Source: Liopterus haemorrhoidalis (Eukaryota; Arthropoda; Insecta; Coleoptera; Dytiscidae). From it: a stretch of 64,000 nt of DNA. Shown here piece by piece: positions 20,238 through 31,248 of this stretch. Where the stretch lies: the NCBI GenBank assembly GCA_963971575.1, contig OZ020620.1:41392924-41456923 (forward strand), written 5' to 3'. Position numbers and translations under genes: made by a program. The number at the start of each line of letters is the position of its first letter. The stretch's first letter is position 1. The notes beneath the pieces were generated by a model. That model saw only the letters and a list, made by a program, of their open reading frames with translations, was not told the origin of the DNA and searched no databases.

Positions 20238-20949
20238 GAAATATATCAAGTTATTACGGCCAGACTCCAGCGTTATATAGTTGGCGTATACCAGCGTCAT
20301 GATCAGCTTTCCGGTCGGTAGCTAGAATCTAAATGGTAAAATATTTATTCCGTAACGTTTTTTCCCATGGAGAGATATTTCGAATTTTCAAAAAAAAAAA
20401 AAAAGAACATCTGTAAAACGAGATATTCCGTTGAAGTTTTAGACAAATAAAAGTATTTTATAATTTAATTTAATTTTAATTTTTTTATTATAATTAAAAA
20501 CACATACATATATAAATATACGATAATTTAAACATTATTTCAACATGTTCATATAATGTTTCTTTAGATAAATTTAAGGGATCCCTCATATTACTCAGTT
20601 GCTCTTGTTTAATTCGAACTGATCTCCTGCAAAGCATGTGTATATATTTTTCATTAACCTATATTAATTTTTCACTTATTAAGCAGTTAATCTTCAATTT
20701 ATCTTCAATTTGTTCTAGTAATAATTGGTTTAAAATAATCAGACTTGCCAAGATTAACTCTTAAAATTGATTTTTTCTGGCCATTTGACGTATAGAGGTT
20801 TGTGGCGAGGAACCAAAAAGCACAAGAACTGTTAGTCCAGTCTAGAGCGTGGCTGACCAAGCGTTCGTGCTAAACACTGTCCCACCTTGCCAAGGGCGCG
20901 GTAAATTTTGTTTATATATTGAGGTTGGATAACGTAGTCCCTGGAAGTG
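20238..20949. other. Intergenic, possible LTR remnant
   Basis: Sequence to the right of the primer-site-like motif is moderately GC-balanced to about 20350, then AT-rich. No second LTR copy and no gag or pol frame are seen. Confidence 0.3.
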
Positions 20950-21265
20950 TGGATATGATGGTAAATCGTTAGTAACAAGAACCCGAACGACTCAATGTTG
21001 CAATAGTATTCTGAATTAAATTCTGTCATCTTATTAATGTTAGAACAAACAAAAACTACTGTGCTTGTATAAAAAATGGAGGTTCAGGTTGAAAAGTAAA
21101 GTTTTACCAAAAACTGTTCCACTCGGCAATTCTTGGTTAACTTCCGATAGTATATCGTTAGTAACAGAAGAACACGAACGGCTTAAAGCTTCAAAAGTAT
21201 TCTGAATTAAATTATCTTGCTATTAATGTAGTCAACAAAAACGACTTGCATAAAAAATGGGGCTG
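20950..21265 (+). repeat. Imperfect tandem duplication, ~190-bp period
   Basis: 20950-21085 and 21145-21265 share ATCGTTAGTAACA, AGTATTCTGAATTAAATT, TCTTATTAATGT or CTATTAATGT, AACAAAAAC and GCATAAAAAATGG in the same order. A spacer block AAAGTTTTACCAAAAACTG (about 21100) recurs at 22342. The duplication lies immediately left of the palindrome region. Confidence 0.65.
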
Positions 21266-21273
21266 TGGACTCA

Positions 21274-21996
21274 TATATATACACACTCAATTTGCATTAT
21301 TTTCATGAATTTTTTGTGGGGACATTTTCCTTAGATAATAAATAAATTATAGACCGGGAGCTCATTACAGTTTTTGGTCTCCGATTTCATACAGCATGCC
21401 TTTTGGAGGAGAGAATATTTACCCCGTGACAACAAAAAAGGGATGGTACTAAACCCCTGCACGCTTTCCGGTCATAGGGAAAATTGCATTTCCACTTAAA
21501 CACAAAATTTTTGTGTTTTTCTCTGATTTAATATTGCTTGCCCTTTTGTCAAAAGAAAGTTATAACAAATTTAAAGTCTTTTAATTATAGGCATGCTGTA
21601 TGAAAACGCGGAAAATCATATTTTTTTATTACAAGATCACATGACCGTTTGAGCCCTTTGGGGCCCTCCGAATCGTATGCATATTTTTAAAGACTTTAAA
21701 TTTTTTATAACTTTCTTTTGACAAAAAGGCAAGCAATATTAAATCAGAGAAAAGCACAAAAATTTTGTGTTTAAGTGGAAATGCAATTTTCCCTATGACC
21801 GGAAAGCGTGCAGGGGTTTAGTACCATCCCTTTTTTGTTTTCACAGGGTAAATATTCTCTCCTTCAAAAGGCATGCTGTATGAAATCGGAGACCAAAAAC
21901 AGTCATGAGCTCCCGGTCTATATATACACAATCAATTTGCATTATTTTCATGATTTTTTTGTGGGGACATTTTCCTTAGATAATAATAAATTATAT
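21274..21996. repeat. 570-bp palindrome bracketed by ~77-bp direct repeats
   Basis: 21352-21918 is a near-perfect inverted repeat: GACCGGGAGCTCATTACAG at the left is mirrored by ATGAGCTCCCGGTC at the right. Pairing continues through TTTTTGGTCTCCGATTTCAT, AAAGGGATGGTACTAAACCC, TTTCCGGTCATAGGGAAAAT and AATATTGCTTGCC, with arms of about 250 bp around a ~75-bp centre. Immediately outside, 21274-21351 and 21919-21996 are direct repeats sharing CAATTTGCATTATTTTCATG and GGGGACATTTTCCTTAGATA. No coding sequence is present. It could be a foldback element inserted in, or generating, a tandem unit. Confidence 0.8.
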
Positions 21997-22009
21997 TAGG
22001 CACAGAAAT

Positions 22010-23656
22010 TGTTAGTTTTTTCACACAGTTTTCATTATTTTTCACTTTTTAACTTGCAATTTTAGGTTTAACATATCAACGTAAATTGGACGTCTATCGC
22101 AGCGCTAGGTTCAGTTAGGTTATAGAATGCGAACGGATCGGAACGAAGCGAGCTATACCATTTAATTTAATGACCAAACACTACCTTATAATGCAACAAG
22201 GCATTACACGAAACTTTTACTCAAGAAAATCGCGATAACCAGCAATTTGTTTTTCTGGAAAATACTCTCTGAATGGCATACTCTTTGAAAAATTTGAAAA
22301 TTCGTGTGTATATGTATCACACCGGACCCAAAAAGGGTTGATATAAAGTTTTACCAAAAACTGTTCCCCTTTTCGGAAACTTTCGTTCTTCGTTTTCGTT
22401 TATCAGTCCTGTGGTATGAGATTTATTTCTTGTATATAACGTAGCACTTAAGCACATAGAAGCAAAATATCGTTTTTTGGTCAAAACTTTTACAAGTAAA
22501 AAAAAATTCTATTTAAATCGTTTTTCATCAACAACAAATCAAATGATTAAAAATTGACAAAAAGTCCTGTCAACTTAATTTAATCCTACTAATTACATTA
22601 ACCGCAACTGCTAAACAACTAATCACGTTTAGACCTTAAAAACTTGTTTAATAATTAATAAATAAACCACAAAGCACATGGTATGCAATATATTTCTTGC
22701 ATAAATTTTTACCCACATAAAAAACACAATATTGTAGGAGTTAAATCGATGTGCCGTGCACTGTAATCACAAAAGTACTCCTAGATATTTCACAAAGATA
22801 AATCCGCGGTTAAGTCGAATAATATTCGCGTTGCGTGTTTGGTATCACATTAATTTGTTGATTTTTACTAGCACTCTGTATTAAAAACTAGAGATAACAC
22901 AAGGGTTTTCACTGTTTATAACACAAAATCCACTGAACAGGTGTAAACTAGTACGTTTTCTTTACAACCACACTAGACGTACTTACATCCTGAAAGCTGC
23001 GCTCGAACTGACTTGAAAATGTTTGTCAGCTCACGCGCATAGTAGCGCATGCGTAATAATCAAGCTCCCAGGCACGATTCTTCGTCAATCTATTTTTATT
23101 TTATTGCTATTAAACTAATGGAATTCACAAAACAAATAAATGTAAATATCGATAAATAAATATCTTTTTTTTTAAAGCAATATCGATGCTTTTTATGTGA
23201 AATTTTATTATATTTAAATAGAAGACCCAGTTTTTATAGTGTTTTGTAATTTTAGTTTTATCACGTAGATATTTAAATAAAATTCAAATAAAAATAATAA
23301 ATGGGTTACAGTGAATAATTACTTTTTTTACGGGATTTAAAACTCTTTTATAAATAAAAAAACATACTGAAAACGTTTTGATCAACATTTTGATTCAATA
23401 TAAAATTTAATAGGTTATTTTCAGCGGTATTGAAAATGTGTTACCCGGAAAAAGAACCGGCCAAACGGGGATTCGCCCAACTCCCGAGCTGGTAAAAACG
23501 GGAAAAAATCCCCTTTTAAATGAGGCATCTTGATACGCTTTTAGACTCGTTGCGATTTTTTTTTATAAACATTGTTTAACACGTACAGCATAGGCATTTG
23601 GTTATGAGCTTTTTGTGAGTTGTTAAAATAAGTTAAAATGAGTTGATAAATATAAT
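22010..23656. other. AT-rich intergenic, no gene seen
   Basis: Contains a second copy of the AAAGTTTTACCAAAAACTG block (22342) and a GC-richer patch with GCGCATAGTAGCGCATGCG near 23035. No coding frame with recognisable domains. Confidence 0.4.
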
Positions 23657-24438
23657 TAGGGATGGGAACGATATATCGATATATCGAAAATATCGATACT
23701 TTTATATTGATATTTGAAATGCGATATATCGCGCAAAATATCGATATTCGCACACAATATCGGTATTCTTGTACATTTTTTACATTTAAATATATGCTGT
23801 TCACTTTTGTAGAAACAAACTATAGGTATTCCAAACGTTTAAGCGAAACTAATTTTTGAAATCTAGTAATTTTTATCATTTAATTCGGACTTTTGGTCAT
23901 TTTGTTTAAGCTTTGAAAATCATGCTCACATTACAAATTCTAGATTAAATTGATTGTCATTATAAAATGTCCTTTTCATTACATTTTAGTTTTTTGTCAT
24001 TCTTAATAAAAATTTCCCATTTATTAATTTTTTTGTCTTCAAAATATGGAAAAATGTATTAAAATATTTGACATATGTCATTTGTTTCCATGGTTTCACT
24101 GTTGGAATTTTAATTTTTCACATGCCAAACTGAAACATGAAATAAGCCAAGCAAGATCCCTTTTCGTGACAGCCTAAAATAACGAAATTTCCATTTAGTT
24201 CCGCCTAATCGTTTGGAATAGCCTGTAAGACGAAATTTTGATTTCAATAATTTGCACCTTTGAAATTGTCATGTTGGTATTAAAAAATTATAAAAAAGTC
24301 ACTTTCTTAATAATGATCATAACCAATAAACCTAAAATCGGTTTTACAGTGTAAGGAATATTTTTAATTGATATTTAAAGACCGTTATACACTATAAAAG
24401 TAACCAAAAAATCTGGTTTGTCCTTACAAAAGTGAACA

Positions 24439-24474
<36 letters not shown>

Positions 24475-24745
24475 GAGAGCAGTTAACAAGGATAATATTA
24501 GAAAGTTGGTTGGTATCTGGATGAGTACCAACTGTAATGTGATTGTCTGTCAATTGGCGACTTCTTTTCCCGCCAAGCCAACCAATAAATATGTAATTTA
24601 TATATCTTACATGTTACGTGTTAGTTATTTCGATATATCGAAAATATAGATATTTTTACTTCGATATATATCGAATATCGATATTACACTTACGATGTAT
24701 CGAATCGCGCATATATTGATATTCAAAAATAAATTCCCATCCCTA
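23657..24745. mobile_element. hAT element with ATCGAT-rich ends and perfect 8-bp TSD
   Basis: Left end TAGGGATGGGAACGATATAT and right end TTCCCATCCCTA are inverted repeats. Both subterminal regions are dense in TCGATATATCGA palindromes. The duplication AATATAAT is perfect at 23649-23656 and 24746-24753. The interior contains a family C repeat (24245-24445) and a (TA)n run near 24441-24470, but no transposase. Length 1,089 bp. An 8-bp duplication places it in the hAT group. Confidence 0.85.
24245..24445 (+). repeat. Dispersed family C, copy 2
   Basis: This is the second copy of the repeat at 14705-14990, with GTCATGTTGGTATTAAAAA, GGTTTTACAGTGTAAGGAAT and CACTATAAAAGTAACCAAAA. It lies wholly within the hAT element at 23657-24745. 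Confidence 0.7.
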
Positions 24746-24794
24746 AATATAATACATTGTGATAGTATATTGATTATATTCAGTCTAGAAATTA

Positions 24795-25385
24795 CAAAGT
24801 AGGGCTGAAGTACAGCCATTTTTGGGAATTTACCATTTTTATGGAGTGCTTCGTGAACCAACAACTTTTCTGGGTTTCGATTTATCTTGGAAGACCCAAA
24901 CAGTGGATTGTTGCTTAGTTTCCGGTTCATATGAATAAATCCAAGTTTCGTTACCTGTAACAATGTTGTATACGGATTTTGCAGTACCTAGATGGAATTT
25001 TTTAGCATTCCCTTACACCAATCAACACTAGCCTTTTTTTCATCTTCTGTCATATTATGCGGAATCCATCGGGAACAGAATCAAATGTATTGCAGTCTGC
25101 GATATACCAAAGGATGCCTCTATCTCACAGTCACATGCCGATCTTCTTGCGCACAGCATTGATGTTTTTTTAAATCACAACCAATTTAGGTCAACCTCCA
25201 CGAGATTCATCACTGACGGACGCACGACCACGACGAAATTCTGCAAACCAATTGTAAACAGTCTTTTCTGATGGTGCTTCATTACCAAAAGTTGAACGAA
25301 GCGAATCTATACATTGTTATTGAGTTAGGCCTTTACTAAAATCGTAAAAAACCATCCAACGAAAACCTTCACGAGTAATATCCAT
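24795..25385 (-). pseudogene. Mariner transposase, N-terminal two-thirds, decayed
   Basis: Starting at ATG (25383-25385 on the reverse strand), the frame reads MDITREGFRWMVFYDFSKGL, CIDSLRSTFGNEAPSEKTVY, NWFAEFRRGRASVSDESRGG and PKLVVI, then stops and frameshifts. Later blocks include ETKQ-like and VFQD-like regions around the first catalytic aspartate (reverse strand of 24850-24960). The second and third catalytic residues are missing because the copy is truncated. At least five nonsense codons are visible. Confidence 0.8.
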
Positions 25386-25556
25386 TTTTTCACAAACTTG
25401 TTTTTTTTAACGCTCGCGGTCAACTAACTACTCGGGCAATTTATAAGCTGCCACTGATTTCACAATAACAAATGTCAAATTTTACGAATATAGTAATTGC
25501 TCATTTCAATATTGTCATCTAGTGGTCGTTTGTAAAAACATAAAAGGTAACCCTCG
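24795..25556 (-). mobile_element. Truncated mariner element, reverse strand
   Basis: The 5' end (high coordinate) is the inverted repeat CGAGGGTTACC, followed outward by TA at 25557-25558. The transposase gene runs leftward from 25385 and breaks off near 24795; the 3' part and the other inverted repeat are missing. It belongs to the same broad mariner group as 18466 and 38408, judging from end sequence and protein. Confidence 0.8.
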
Positions 25557-25558
25557 TA

Positions 25559-26814
25559 TCTACCCGCACGACTCCCACACTCCACAACTGCACAAAAACT
25601 TGATATATTTTACTTTTTTATATATAATCCCGTAAGCATCAATGTACTGCCGTTGATGATCTATAAACCTGCTTATTCTTGTAGGCGAGATTATTAAAAT
25701 TTCATATACCGAATTCCATAGATGCACCCACATTGTTCGGAACGAATTCATTCGTGTGTTTTCATTATCGTGAAATTTTTAAAACCTATATTAAAACATA
25801 ATTTATTAAATTAATAAAATTGTAAAGTCATGCACAATATAAAATACATAATTATATTAGTATGAAACAATAGAGTAATATGTACTAATACTAATACAAT
25901 AAGTTATGAGTAATATTAAATAAATAATACCAATAAAAGACCTATTGTTTTACTTGGAAATGAATGTTTTTACGGTTTACCACAGTATATTACAAATACG
26001 AACTAGTTTTTAAATTGCTTTATTATTTTTTGCGTATTAAATTTATCAAAGAACGTAAAATAATTTAATGAAATAAATTGATAAAATTCATATGAACTAA
26101 AACAACTTTTTTTAGAAATCTTGGTGATATAGCTGACCAACTAATTGGTCCATCGTGCCCTATCCAGGCAAGTGAGAAGCACTGGTTTAAATAACACTAG
26201 ACGTTATCGATACAATGGGCTGGACAACAATCCTATTGAAACTAAACCTTATTTTCGCCTGCAACATCATCAATAGCTGGTCCGACTTCGGTTTGTAGCA
26301 ATTCCAAATATTTATTGGAATTAAGTAACCAGTCGTTCACTGGGTGCGTTTTGTTGGTGGCTGGTTAGTAGTACTAGAATTGATGCGCAAGAAAACGACA
26401 ATTTTGATCGTGAAGTAAACGTAGAATGACATTTGTATGGAGGTTAATTCATAGGGTCATAGAAAATCCTAGACTCTGGCTGCATGTGAAAACGAACGTA
26501 TTTCGTCTAAATAAATGAATAATCTAAATAATAAATGCAGAAGAGGACAACTTTCGAAAGATTGTAGAACGTAATATTTTAGAACGAATAATTGAATTAT
26601 AACAGTTTAAGTTTAGATTTAACAATACTATATTTAAATTATATGGGCATTTATTTTAGGACACGAAATGAGAATATACCTAAAAGTGAAAATTATTTTG
26701 AAGCAGTAATACTAAAATTTAATTCTAATACATTAAAAACCAAATGAAAACAACTGCATTCAAATATTACTTTTCATCCCTACTGATTCGATATAACGCG
26801 GTCTGCTCGAAGCC
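25559..26814. other. Intergenic with a solo hAT end
   Basis: GTGAGAAGCACTG ending at 26184 resembles a hAT right terminus (reversed: CAGTGCTTCTCAC). The rest, including 26510-26740, has no recognisable gene. Confidence 0.4.
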
Positions 26815-27215
26815 TAAAAAAACGCTCAAAATTTACGCAGGATTAAGCTATGTAGATGAGCAAGATATTGAAGAGTTACTGCAGGTTTCTGGTGAGAGCC
26901 TTACCAAAGACGACCTTCAAGAACTGGCAAAACAATGAAATAATGTAAAACTTGAAAATAGAGATTCTGAAAACGAAGAACCCAAAGAACTTGCTGCTGA
27001 TTTCCTTAGTAGAAATTTGGTATCAATAACCGAAATCGTTGATCAAATTGTAGCCAATGATCCAGATTTTGCAAGGAGTGTAAGAGCATGACAAGGCGTT
27101 TTGGATGCGATCTCTTGCTACTGACATTTGCTTAGCGAGCGAAAAGGAAAGCGACATTAGACAACTTCATCGCAAAAAAAATCAAGAATTTCAGAAGAGC
27201 CAGGACATCACAAAA
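26815..27215 (+). pseudogene. Tigger/pogo transposase C-terminal remnant
   Basis: The frame gives DEQDIEELLQVSGESLTKDD and LQELAKQ, a stop, then NEEPKELAADFLSRNLVSIT, DPDFARSVRA, a stop, GVLDAISCY and LLSERKESDIRQL. This is the order found at the C-terminus of Tigger/jerky-type pogo transposases: acidic ELL...LTxxDLxEL, KELT, EIV...D.N..R..K, and A..CYxxLxxEKK. A GATCGAGGGATTACTG end followed by TA at 27482-27483 matches the terminal repeat of such elements (reversed: CAGTAATCCCTCGATC). The left end and catalytic domain are not found. A second Tigger-type remnant is at 52953. Confidence 0.65.
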
Positions 27216-27483
27216 ATTAACTTTGTATTTCTGTGTGCATATGTTCATGTGTTATGTGACATATATTATTATGCAATACAAAAATAACTTAAAAGTAAAA
27301 TTTGTTTATTTTTGGTCGCGTGTTTCCTTATTTAACTATGTGTTAAAATGTGCTCGTTTAAAGCTGTTTCATTTAGCGTTTTTTTGAAATTGTACCACGC
27401 ATTCCGAAATATTAGTAGTAATTATTCAACCACGTAATTGCGGAACTACAATAAGAAACCGCGCAGATCGAGGGATTACTGTA

Positions 27484-28874
27484 CAGATGTTTACTATTAT
27501 TACCTAGATTTGTAATAGTGGAGGAATTAACAATATCTCTTCCCTTCCAATGTACGCCGTTGACCTAACATAGCATTAAAACTAATAACAGAGTATCTTA
27601 TACTGCTAATGACATTGATTAAAGTATATTTATGACAGTACGGATACGACTGTTATGTTATGTAGATAATTGATTTTTTTTTCCAAACCACAACTACTTC
27701 CTGAATGTCTGTCAGCAATCACCCGTCGACACAAGACAAGTTATGACGTTCCATGAATCACAGAATCACATGAACACTATTAATTTACTTGCAGAATATG
27801 ACAAGGACGATCTGACGATTCAAGGAGATTGAATTGCCAACAATTAGATTATGATTTACAACACTGACACGAAAATCGTTGTCAGTTTAATATTGTTATA
27901 TGGTAATAAGACTGTTCGATATCTTAGTTAGAGTGGTATCAATGAAATAAAGATGAGCTGGACTTTATAGCCCATTCAGGTGACAATCGATAGACCAAAA
28001 TAGTTCTTCAATGAAGGAAAGAAAGACCCCCCACTCGATAAATAGATAACATTAAGCGAATTGTATAATAAGCGAATAGTATATGAAACAAACTGGATAT
28101 GCCTTATGGATCCCAACTTTTGAAAGAGCTGAGAATTTTTATTAACGACTAAGACAGAGCTAAACGACAGATATTCGCAGATAGTAGATTTGCCTGTCCA
28201 AGATACGTTAGTTTTTGGCGAGTGACGGCTGTATAACTGCACAGGATGTGTTCCGACGATTCTGCCTCAACCTGATAAAGATGACATATATCGTTTTGTA
28301 ATTTACCAATATTTTTAAGGTGGTATTTTAGGAGCCAGTGTCCAGTTAGGATGGTCGTGATTTGCCTTATTAACTTTTAACACTAGCATCTCCTTGAACA
28401 ATGCTTAAACCCTTTTTCCTAGAAATGTTTTATAAAAACTCCTGTCTCTCTGAAGACAGGAGCAGACAGTATTCAGTCCGGTTAGCAGTCCTGTTAAGCT
28501 GGATTTGTTCCTTTGTTCTGGAGCCTGAAGGTAGAATAAATTTCTTGACATATTTTAAACGCGGCAGGCGATGCCAGATTGAAAGCTTTGCTTTTCTTTC
28601 TGTTTTCTTAAGTTACGCTTCTCTTAAGTTTTGACTGTCTTTTAAGTTAAGCTTATCTTAAATTCTGTCTTTTGCTTTTTGACAGTTCACAAAAGGCTCA
28701 GAACCGATGAAATGTGAGCTTGTCCTCTTTTCAGCAAGGACAGCAGCTTCTTCAGGAAAACTTCGATTCCCTTGTACACCGGCACCAAACTAAAAACATT
28801 GTGCGATACAAAAAAAAAAGTAAAAAAAATACGCCTAGTAAGCCGTGGAAAAGAAAGCCAGCAGTACAAGGCAA
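27484..28874. other. Intergenic, no gene seen
   Basis: No coding signature. A short hairpin CTCCTGTCT...AGACAGGAG sits at about 28439-28462, and TCTTAAGTT-type tandem motifs occur near 28605-28660. Confidence 0.4.
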
Positions 28875-29031
28875 ATAAGCCGGTCACCATGGCGTAGTGG
28901 TTAGTGTAGCGATGCACTGACTTCTAAGCCATGAGGGCTCGGGTTCGAAACTGATTATGGCATGGATTTTTCAAAAATAAAATGCATCTACTGTATAATG
29001 GCCTTAGTAGCTAAGTCCAAAAGTAAAAAAA
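28875..29031 (+). mobile_element. tRNA-derived SINE with A and B boxes
   Basis: TGGCGTAGTGGTTAGTG (A box) and GGGTTCGAAACTG (B box) are spaced as in tRNA genes and serve as internal RNA polymerase III promoter boxes. The body ends CCTTAGTAGCTAAGTCC and an A-rich tail. AAGGCAA flanks both ends (28868-28874 and 29032-29038), a possible short target duplication. The tail block recurs at 29672-29731. Confidence 0.75.
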
Positions 29032-29038
29032 AAGGCAA

Positions 29039-29443
29039 GTTAGACACAATCGATTGAAACAAAAAATGTTTATTACAGTTATTTTTAACAATTTAGCAAG
29101 TTTAAAAAAGTTGTGTTTAAACATTTTAATTAATTAACAGAAGAATCAGATCTGTATTGATGAAGGCGGTGGTCACATATCCCTTCTTGTTTAGTTTATA
29201 AATTTATTATTTTATTTATTTGAGGTTGAATATTTAATTGATTGTGCCCATTTTTATTGTCCTATTTTATTTAATAATAACAAGTAGATAAATAAACAAG
29301 ATTTATTTTTAAGAAAAACTAACTTTAAAACCAGATTTAAATTTGTTTAATAACTCTGTAGTGTTAAAGGTTTTGTGAGTAGTTCTAACGTTCTAAATTT
29401 ATTCAAAGACATCAAATAATACGTCAAAAAAAATTTCGACATG
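29039..29443. other. AT-rich stretch, no gene seen
   Basis: Nothing recognisable between the two SINE copies. Confidence 0.4.
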
Positions 29444-29456
29444 ATTGTTTATAGTT

Positions 29457-29615
29457 TTATTTTTAATTATTATTATTATTTTAATGGCCCTTGCTACGTC
29501 GGCATCTAGCCAGGACAATTCTTATTTTTTGAAACTTCCATGTCAGAACGGGATTCGAACCTGAGATCTTAGCAACGCAGGGTACTTGTATTACCACTAC
29601 GCTACGCAGGTCGGC
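29457..29615 (-). mobile_element. tRNA-derived SINE, reverse strand, 13-bp TSD
   Basis: On the reverse strand TAGCGTAGTGGTAATAC (A box) and GGTTCGAATCCCG (B box) are followed by a body and an (AAT)n tail. The flanks ATTGTTTATAGTT (29444-29456) and ATTGTTCATAGTT (29616-29628) differ by one base and form a 13-bp target duplication. The 3' body, ending in a GGGCCATT or GGCCGATGT-type block before the (AAT)n tail, resembles the SINE at 63009. Confidence 0.85.
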
Positions 29616-29671
29616 ATTGTTCATAGTTCAGAACTTCCGTACAAATTTATTCAAAGACAAACGAATAATTC

Positions 29672-29731
29672 AGTTTTCAAAAATAAAATGCGTCTACTGG
29701 ATACTGGCCTTAGCAACTAAGTCCAAATAGA
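29672..29731 (+). repeat. SINE 3' tail fragment
   Basis: TTCAAAAATAAAATGCGTCT and GGCCTTAGCAACTAAGTCC match the 3' half of the SINE at 28875-29031. The tRNA-like head is absent. Confidence 0.65.
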
Positions 29732-30015
29732 ATTTTTATTTTTGTAAGTTGTCACGAACTCTTTAATGACTAAAGAGGGCTTTTGTTAAATAAATTGATC
29801 AAAAGTCTCATTTAACCGATAAAAATTATTAGTTTGCAAAATCTATTTCCGCGTAAACCAAAGAAAAATGCTACAGAATATTTCATTTATTTGTCTTATG
29901 GCCCGCGACGGCTTCTGTCAGACAGAATATAGCCCATATAGGTAAAATTTTGGCCATTCCTGGACTATAGCATTTTTTTCAATATCATCATTCCTTCGGT
30001 CTTCCTACGGTTATT

Positions 30016-30463
30016 ACCGACCGCCAACATATATAAGGGAGGTATTGTGATCATACTGATTTTGATATTTAGAGATTTCGATGGATCTTCACGAATTGAG
30101 GTCTCTACATAACGTTTTGACTATTCCTAGCATGATGTCTATCGGCCTGTCTGTCTGTCGGTCCATGGATACGTGCAGAGAAAATTCGGCTAAAAGGATT
30201 TTTATGAAACTTCATATTTAAGCTTTTGACATCAATGGCACGAGTTGATCAATTTTTGGTAAAAATCGGTTAACTAAAAATGGGAGTTTACTCGTGTCAA
30301 TTTTAAGATTTTTGCGAATATTTCACAACAGACAAATATTTCGAAACAAAAGTTGCTATAAAAGCAATAATTAACTAATTTTATTTGAGACATTTTTTAT
30401 AAAGCAGCATAAATTAAACAAGTACTTTGTGATGGCGGTCTGTCCTGTGGTGGCCACAGCTGA
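30016..30463 (+). repeat. Dispersed family A, copy 1
   Basis: Starts ACCGACCGCCAACATATATA and reads through GGGAGGTATTGTGATCATAC, a short GTCT microsatellite, GATTTTTATGAAACTTC, and GGCACGAGTTGATCAA. It ends GTGGTGGCCACAGCTGA, which holds a CTGTGG/CCACAG hairpin. Other copies are at 36771-38117 (reverse, interrupted), 47460-48006 (reverse) and 63661-64000 (plus). A 36-bp sequence containing CATTCC and GGTCTTCCTACG flanks this copy on both sides (29973-30008 and 30464-30499). No coding capacity. Confidence 0.8.
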
Positions 30464-30499
30464 TTGTTTTCAATATGATCATTCCTTTGGTCTTCCTAC

Positions 30500-31248
30500 G
30501 CTTCTTTTTTCTAAAGGATCTCTTTTATACATCCTCACAAAAATAAAACTGATGTAACAAAAATTTCAGTACTAAATATATTTTATCGTTGGTGAAAAAA
30601 TAAATCAGAATTTACCAACAAGCATTTAAGAATAATTTAGGTAATGTTCATGATATATTGTGTATCCATAAATATTCTGAACTTCTGACTTTTATTATCG
30701 AATTCTTCCGTAATAATTCCATATGATTCGCGTGCCAACAACTTTAGAAAACGTCAAAACACGCATAGTGAGTGATTAGTTGTAACCGGTCAGAACCGGT
30801 AAGCGGTAAAGTAAGCTCGTTCCGGTTTAAAGACAAGAGATCGTTTATTATCTGCGATACCAGCAGTAACTTTTTACGGTCTTATTTACGGGCAAATTAT
30901 ATACCATAATATAAATCTATGGTTGCAGCAACTAGCTTCACTTCTTCCTCTGCGTAGGAACCATTTTATTAGCTCTTATTTTATGAAGCTAAGCGCTAAA
31001 AATAAATGACACATCTATTGGCGAAGCAGTATAACTTTAATGGGCAGACCAAGCTTGTTTTAGAGCCGTTTTACGGTTTACAGGGACTGATTCAGGCCAC
31101 TTTACGAGGACGTGGTCGCTCCCGGTACCAATTATTGAAGGCGTGAAATCTATGGAGATCCAAACTCACTACATCGAACACTACCGGACTTTTTATTGCT
31201 CCTAGTTTCATCATCTTTATTGTTTGTAATGTATTAAGATGTTTTTTT
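30500..31248. other. Intergenic, no gene seen
   Basis: Includes a GGTCAGAACCGGTAAGCGGT stretch near 30790 and a GC-richer stretch at 31090-31130. No domain or RNA gene is identified. Confidence 0.4.
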
